This document shows positions 4,654 to 6,371 of a stretch of DNA of 6,371 bases, in pieces. Where the stretch lies: contig JALGWA010000087.1 in the NCBI GenBank assembly GCA_025774425.1, positions 1 to 6,371 on the forward strand. The letters run 5' to 3'. Position numbers and translations under genes: made by a program. This stretch comes from a bacterium. GTDB lineage: Bacteria; Arandabacterota; Arandabacteria; Arandabacterales; JALGWA01. The notes under the pieces are model-generated. The model did no database searches, had not been told where the DNA came from, and was given only the letters and a program-made list of their open reading frames with translations. Position 1 is the stretch's first letter. Every line of letters starts with the position of its first letter.

Positions 4654-5643
4654 ATGCAACCGATGCTGAAACTGCTGGTCGTCGGGCTCTCCGTCCTTTC
4701 GGCCGCCGGGGCCGCCCGCGCCCAGGCGCCCGCGGGCACGGAGCGCTGCGCGATGTGGATCGACCTCTATGACGGCGAGCCCGTCGCCTACGAGGACATG
4801 CTCGAGGACCTCCTCGAAGCCCGCGTCATCTACCTCGGCGAGAGGCATACGCTGGTCCGCCACCACGGCCTCCAGGAAAGACTGATCCGCGACCTCGCGG
4901 CGAAGGGCGTGGACCTGGCGGTCGGCCTCGAGATGCTGCCCGCCGATGTCCAGCCGGTCCTGGATCGATACAACTCGGGCGGGATCACCTTCGACGACCT
5001 CGCGGAGGAGGTCGGATGGAAGGAAATCTGGAACAACTACGAGCAATACCGGGCGGCAATCGAGGCGGCGCACGAGGCCGGCGCCCCCATACTCGCCCTC
5101 AACGCCCGCCGGGAGCTCGCGAAGCAGGTCGCGATGAAGGGGCTCGACGGCCTCGAACCCGAATGGACCGGGAAGGTGCCCGAGGGGATCGACACCGACC
5201 AGCCGGACTACGAGCGCGAGCTGATGAGAGTGATGATGGTCATGGCCCATGCGACGGGCCAGTCGGACATGATGCGGCGCATGTTCGAGGCGCAGGTGGT
5301 CAAGGACGAAGTCATGGCCGATGCCGTCGTGCGCTTCATGAAATCGCCGGAGGGCGGAAACCGCACAATCGTCGTCCTCTGCGGCGCGGGCCATGTCGCA
5401 TACGGGTACGGCATACCGTCGAGGGTGCGCTCGCGGCTTCCCGGCGTCACGGACCGCATCCTCGTCTTCTCCGAGAGCGGAGACGTCGTCCTCTCCGAAC
5501 GCGAGAAGGCCATGGCCCGCATGATCGAGATAACCCATGCCCAGCTCAGGGAGAACACCGTGCCGTTCGCCGACTACCTGCACGCCGTGGAGCCCGCCCC
5601 GGAGGAGCCGGCGGAGGCCGACTCCGCAGGGCCCGGGAACTAG
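4654..5643 (+). CDS. Secreted ChaN/Tiki-like protein (DUF399, putative haem-binding or hydrolase fold)
   Basis: 329 residues with a Sec signal peptide (1 to about 24, ending A-R-A-Q-A). There is no lipobox cysteine, so it is probably periplasmic or released rather than a lipoprotein. The body matches the ChaN/DUF399 family of the Tiki/TraB superfamily: VIYLGERHTLVRHHGLQERLI (58-78), VGLEMLPADVQPVLDRY (90-106), NNYEQYRAAIEAAHEAGAPILALNARREL (127-155) and VLCGAGHVAYGYGIPSRV (241-258). The conserved acidic/His positions Glu63, His65, Glu93 and His247 are present. ChaN of Campylobacter binds haem; other superfamily members are metalloproteases, so either role is possible. The tail (312-329) is a Pro/Glu/Ala-rich disordered extension. 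The start has AGGAG eight bases upstream. It lies 50 bases after the YbjQ-like gene, with no terminator between, so it is probably the operon's last gene. Confidence 0.9.
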   Translation: MQPMLKLLVVGLSVLSAAGAARAQAPAGTERCAMWIDLYDGEPVAYEDMLEDLLEARVIYLGERHTLVRHHGLQERLIRDLAAKGVDLAVGLEMLPADVQPVLDRYNSGGITFDDLAEEVGWKEIWNNYEQYRAAIEAAHEAGAPILALNARRELAKQVAMKGLDGLEPEWTGKVPEGIDTDQPDYERELMRVMMVMAHATGQSDMMRRMFEAQVVKDEVMADAVVRFMKSPEGGNRTIVVLCGAGHVAYGYGIPSRVRSRLPGVTDRILVFSESGDVVLSEREKAMARMIEITHAQLRENTVPFADYLHAVEPAPEEPAEADSAGPGN

Positions 5644-5664
5644 CCCCCGCTCCGCCCGGACAGA

Positions 5665-5740
5665 GGCCGCCGGCATGGAGGGGGTCACCCGGCGCTCTCG
5701 ATGCGCCGCCTGGCTCAGCAATTGCACCATGCCGGAGGCC
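5665..5740. repeat. Long imperfect inverted repeat with an inner hairpin
   Basis: GGCCGCCGGCATGG (5665-5678) and CCATGCCGGAGGCC (5727-5740) are complementary at 13 of 14 positions, separated by 48 bases. Inside, GGCGC (5691-5695) pairs with GCGCC (5703-5707) around a 7-base loop. The element lies between the ChaN-like stop and the next promoter, ending five bases before the -35 box. It may be a factor-assisted terminator for the operon, a structured RNA end, or a mobile palindromic repeat. No T-run follows either arm. Confidence 0.65.
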
Positions 5741-5745
5741 CGTGG

Positions 5746-5774
5746 TTGACCTCTCGGGCCATGTTGCCTACAAT
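5746..5774 (+). promoter_or_regulatory. Near-consensus sigma-70 promoter of the beta-barrel gene
   Basis: TTGACC (5746-5751), 17-base spacer, TACAAT (5769-5774): five of six matches in both boxes with ideal spacing. The start point would be near 5781, giving a leader of about 27 bases that contains the GGAGG Shine-Dalgarno (5798-5802). This is the clearest promoter in the window and suggests strong housekeeping expression. Confidence 0.75.
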
Positions 5775-5807
5775 GGACGCACCGGCACGCTACGACCGGA
5801 GGCAACC

Positions 5808-6371
5808 ATGAGAACCGTCCATGCCGTCCTGGCGGCGATGATGCTGACAGCGGCCTTTGCCGACGCGGTTCACGCGGGAGCGGCGGTCGGCGCCCTGGGC
5901 GGCGTGGCGCGCGCCTCCTGGGACGGCGACACGCCCGACAACGGCGCCTATGAGAACGTCACGGCGTTCGCCCTGGGCGCCGAACTCGACATCCGGGTGC
6001 GCCCCGGCGTAGAGATCAGCCTGCAGCCCGGCTTCACCAGAAAGGGCACCAAGATCGCCTTCGAGGTCGCCGGCAAGAGCGAACGGGTCGACAGCGTCGA
6101 TGTGCGCCTCGATTACTTCACCCTTCCCCTTCTCCTCAAGATCGAGACGCTCGGCGGGAGATTCTATGTCACGGGCGGCTTCGAGGGCGCGTGGCTTCTC
6201 AACGCAAGGTACACGACTTCGACGGAAGACGTCGACATCGCGGCCGAGCTCAACAAGTACGACTTCATGGCCGACTTCGGCGTCGGATACACCATCCCGG
6301 CCGGCCACACCGACATTCTCCTTGAAATACGTTACTCCCAGAGCCTGTTCAACATAGGTGACGAGAACATC
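5808..6371 (+). CDS. Outer-membrane beta-barrel protein (partial, C-terminus outside window)
   Basis: The frame is open from the ATG at 5808 to the window edge, 188 residues. GGAGG lies five bases upstream, and a strong promoter precedes it. Residues 1-23 form a Sec signal peptide ending A-V-H-A. The mature part alternates polar and hydrophobic residues in successive strands: FALGAELDIRVRPGVEISLQPGF, then DVRLDYFTLPLLLKIETLGGRFYVTGGFEGAWLL, then FMADFGVGYTIPAGHTDILLEIRYSQSL. The YFTLPLLLK segment is typical of the OMP_b-brl_2 (PF13568) porin-like family, in which the strand before it leads to a conserved L-P-L-L-L turn. Such proteins are small barrels of about 8 strands with mostly unknown ligands; about 20-40 residues are probably missing here. 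The protein marks the organism as having an outer membrane. Specific function unknown. Confidence 0.88.
   Translation, partial: MRTVHAVLAAMMLTAAFADAVHAGAAVGALGGVARASWDGDTPDNGAYENVTAFALGAELDIRVRPGVEISLQPGFTRKGTKIAFEVAGKSERVDSVDVRLDYFTLPLLLKIETLGGRFYVTGGFEGAWLLNARYTTSTEDVDIAAELNKYDFMADFGVGYTIPAGHTDILLEIRYSQSLFNIGDENI

Noticed and set aside
5665..5750. Integron attC site at the long inverted repeat
   Set aside because: The ends do not match RYYYAAC and GTTRRRY, and there is no integrase or cassette structure.
4576..5805. A 409-codon open frame on the minus strand
   Set aside because: It is antisense to the ChaN-like gene, has no family motifs or RBS, and is explained by the scarcity of stops in GC-rich DNA.
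1..6371. CRISPR arrays, tRNA or rRNA genes, insertion sequences
   Set aside because: No regularly spaced repeats, cloverleaf-like or rRNA-like stretches, or transposase frames were seen on either strand.

Overview
The window is GC-rich, densely coding bacterial DNA from a Gram-negative. Evidence for an outer membrane is a predicted beta-barrel protein and several proteins with Sec signal peptides. The lineage cannot be fixed from sequence alone. The unusual mix of families, together with frequent in-frame ATA isoleucine codons despite high GC, suggests an uncultivated group outside the well-studied proteobacteria, possibly FCB-like; this is a guess.

Layout. (1) Positions 1-361, minus strand: the N-terminal 120 residues of a secreted protein that runs off the left edge. 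Its upstream region (362-560) holds a structured leader, including a hairpin that covers half of the Shine-Dalgarno, and an AT-rich cluster of TGTAA/TTACA half-sites. (2) 644-877, minus: a small DUF2835-family protein. It is transcribed divergently from (3) 1059-2687, plus: a full-length acetate kinase fused in frame to a complete response-regulator receiver domain. This is the most unusual gene here, because acetyl phosphate, the kinase's product or substrate, can itself phosphorylate receiver domains. (4) 2764-3075, plus: a small exported or membrane-anchored protein of unknown function, followed by a terminator-like hairpin. (5) 3227-5643, plus: a probable four-gene operon of ECF sigma factor, zinc-finger anti-sigma factor with two membrane spans, YbjQ/UPF0145 protein and secreted ChaN/Tiki-like protein. 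(6) 5665-5740: a long inverted repeat. It lies just upstream of a near-consensus sigma-70 promoter (TTGACC-N17-TACAAT) that drives (7) 5808-6371, plus: the N-terminal 188 residues of an outer-membrane beta-barrel protein that runs off the right edge.

How the genes may work together: the right half reads as an envelope-linked regulatory unit, with an ECF sigma factor held by a membrane anti-sigma, co-transcribed with YbjQ and ChaN, two families with suggested metal or haem links. The acetate kinase-receiver fusion would tie overflow or acetate metabolism to a phosphorylation switch. There is no phosphotransacetylase gene and no histidine kinase in the window, so its partners lie elsewhere.
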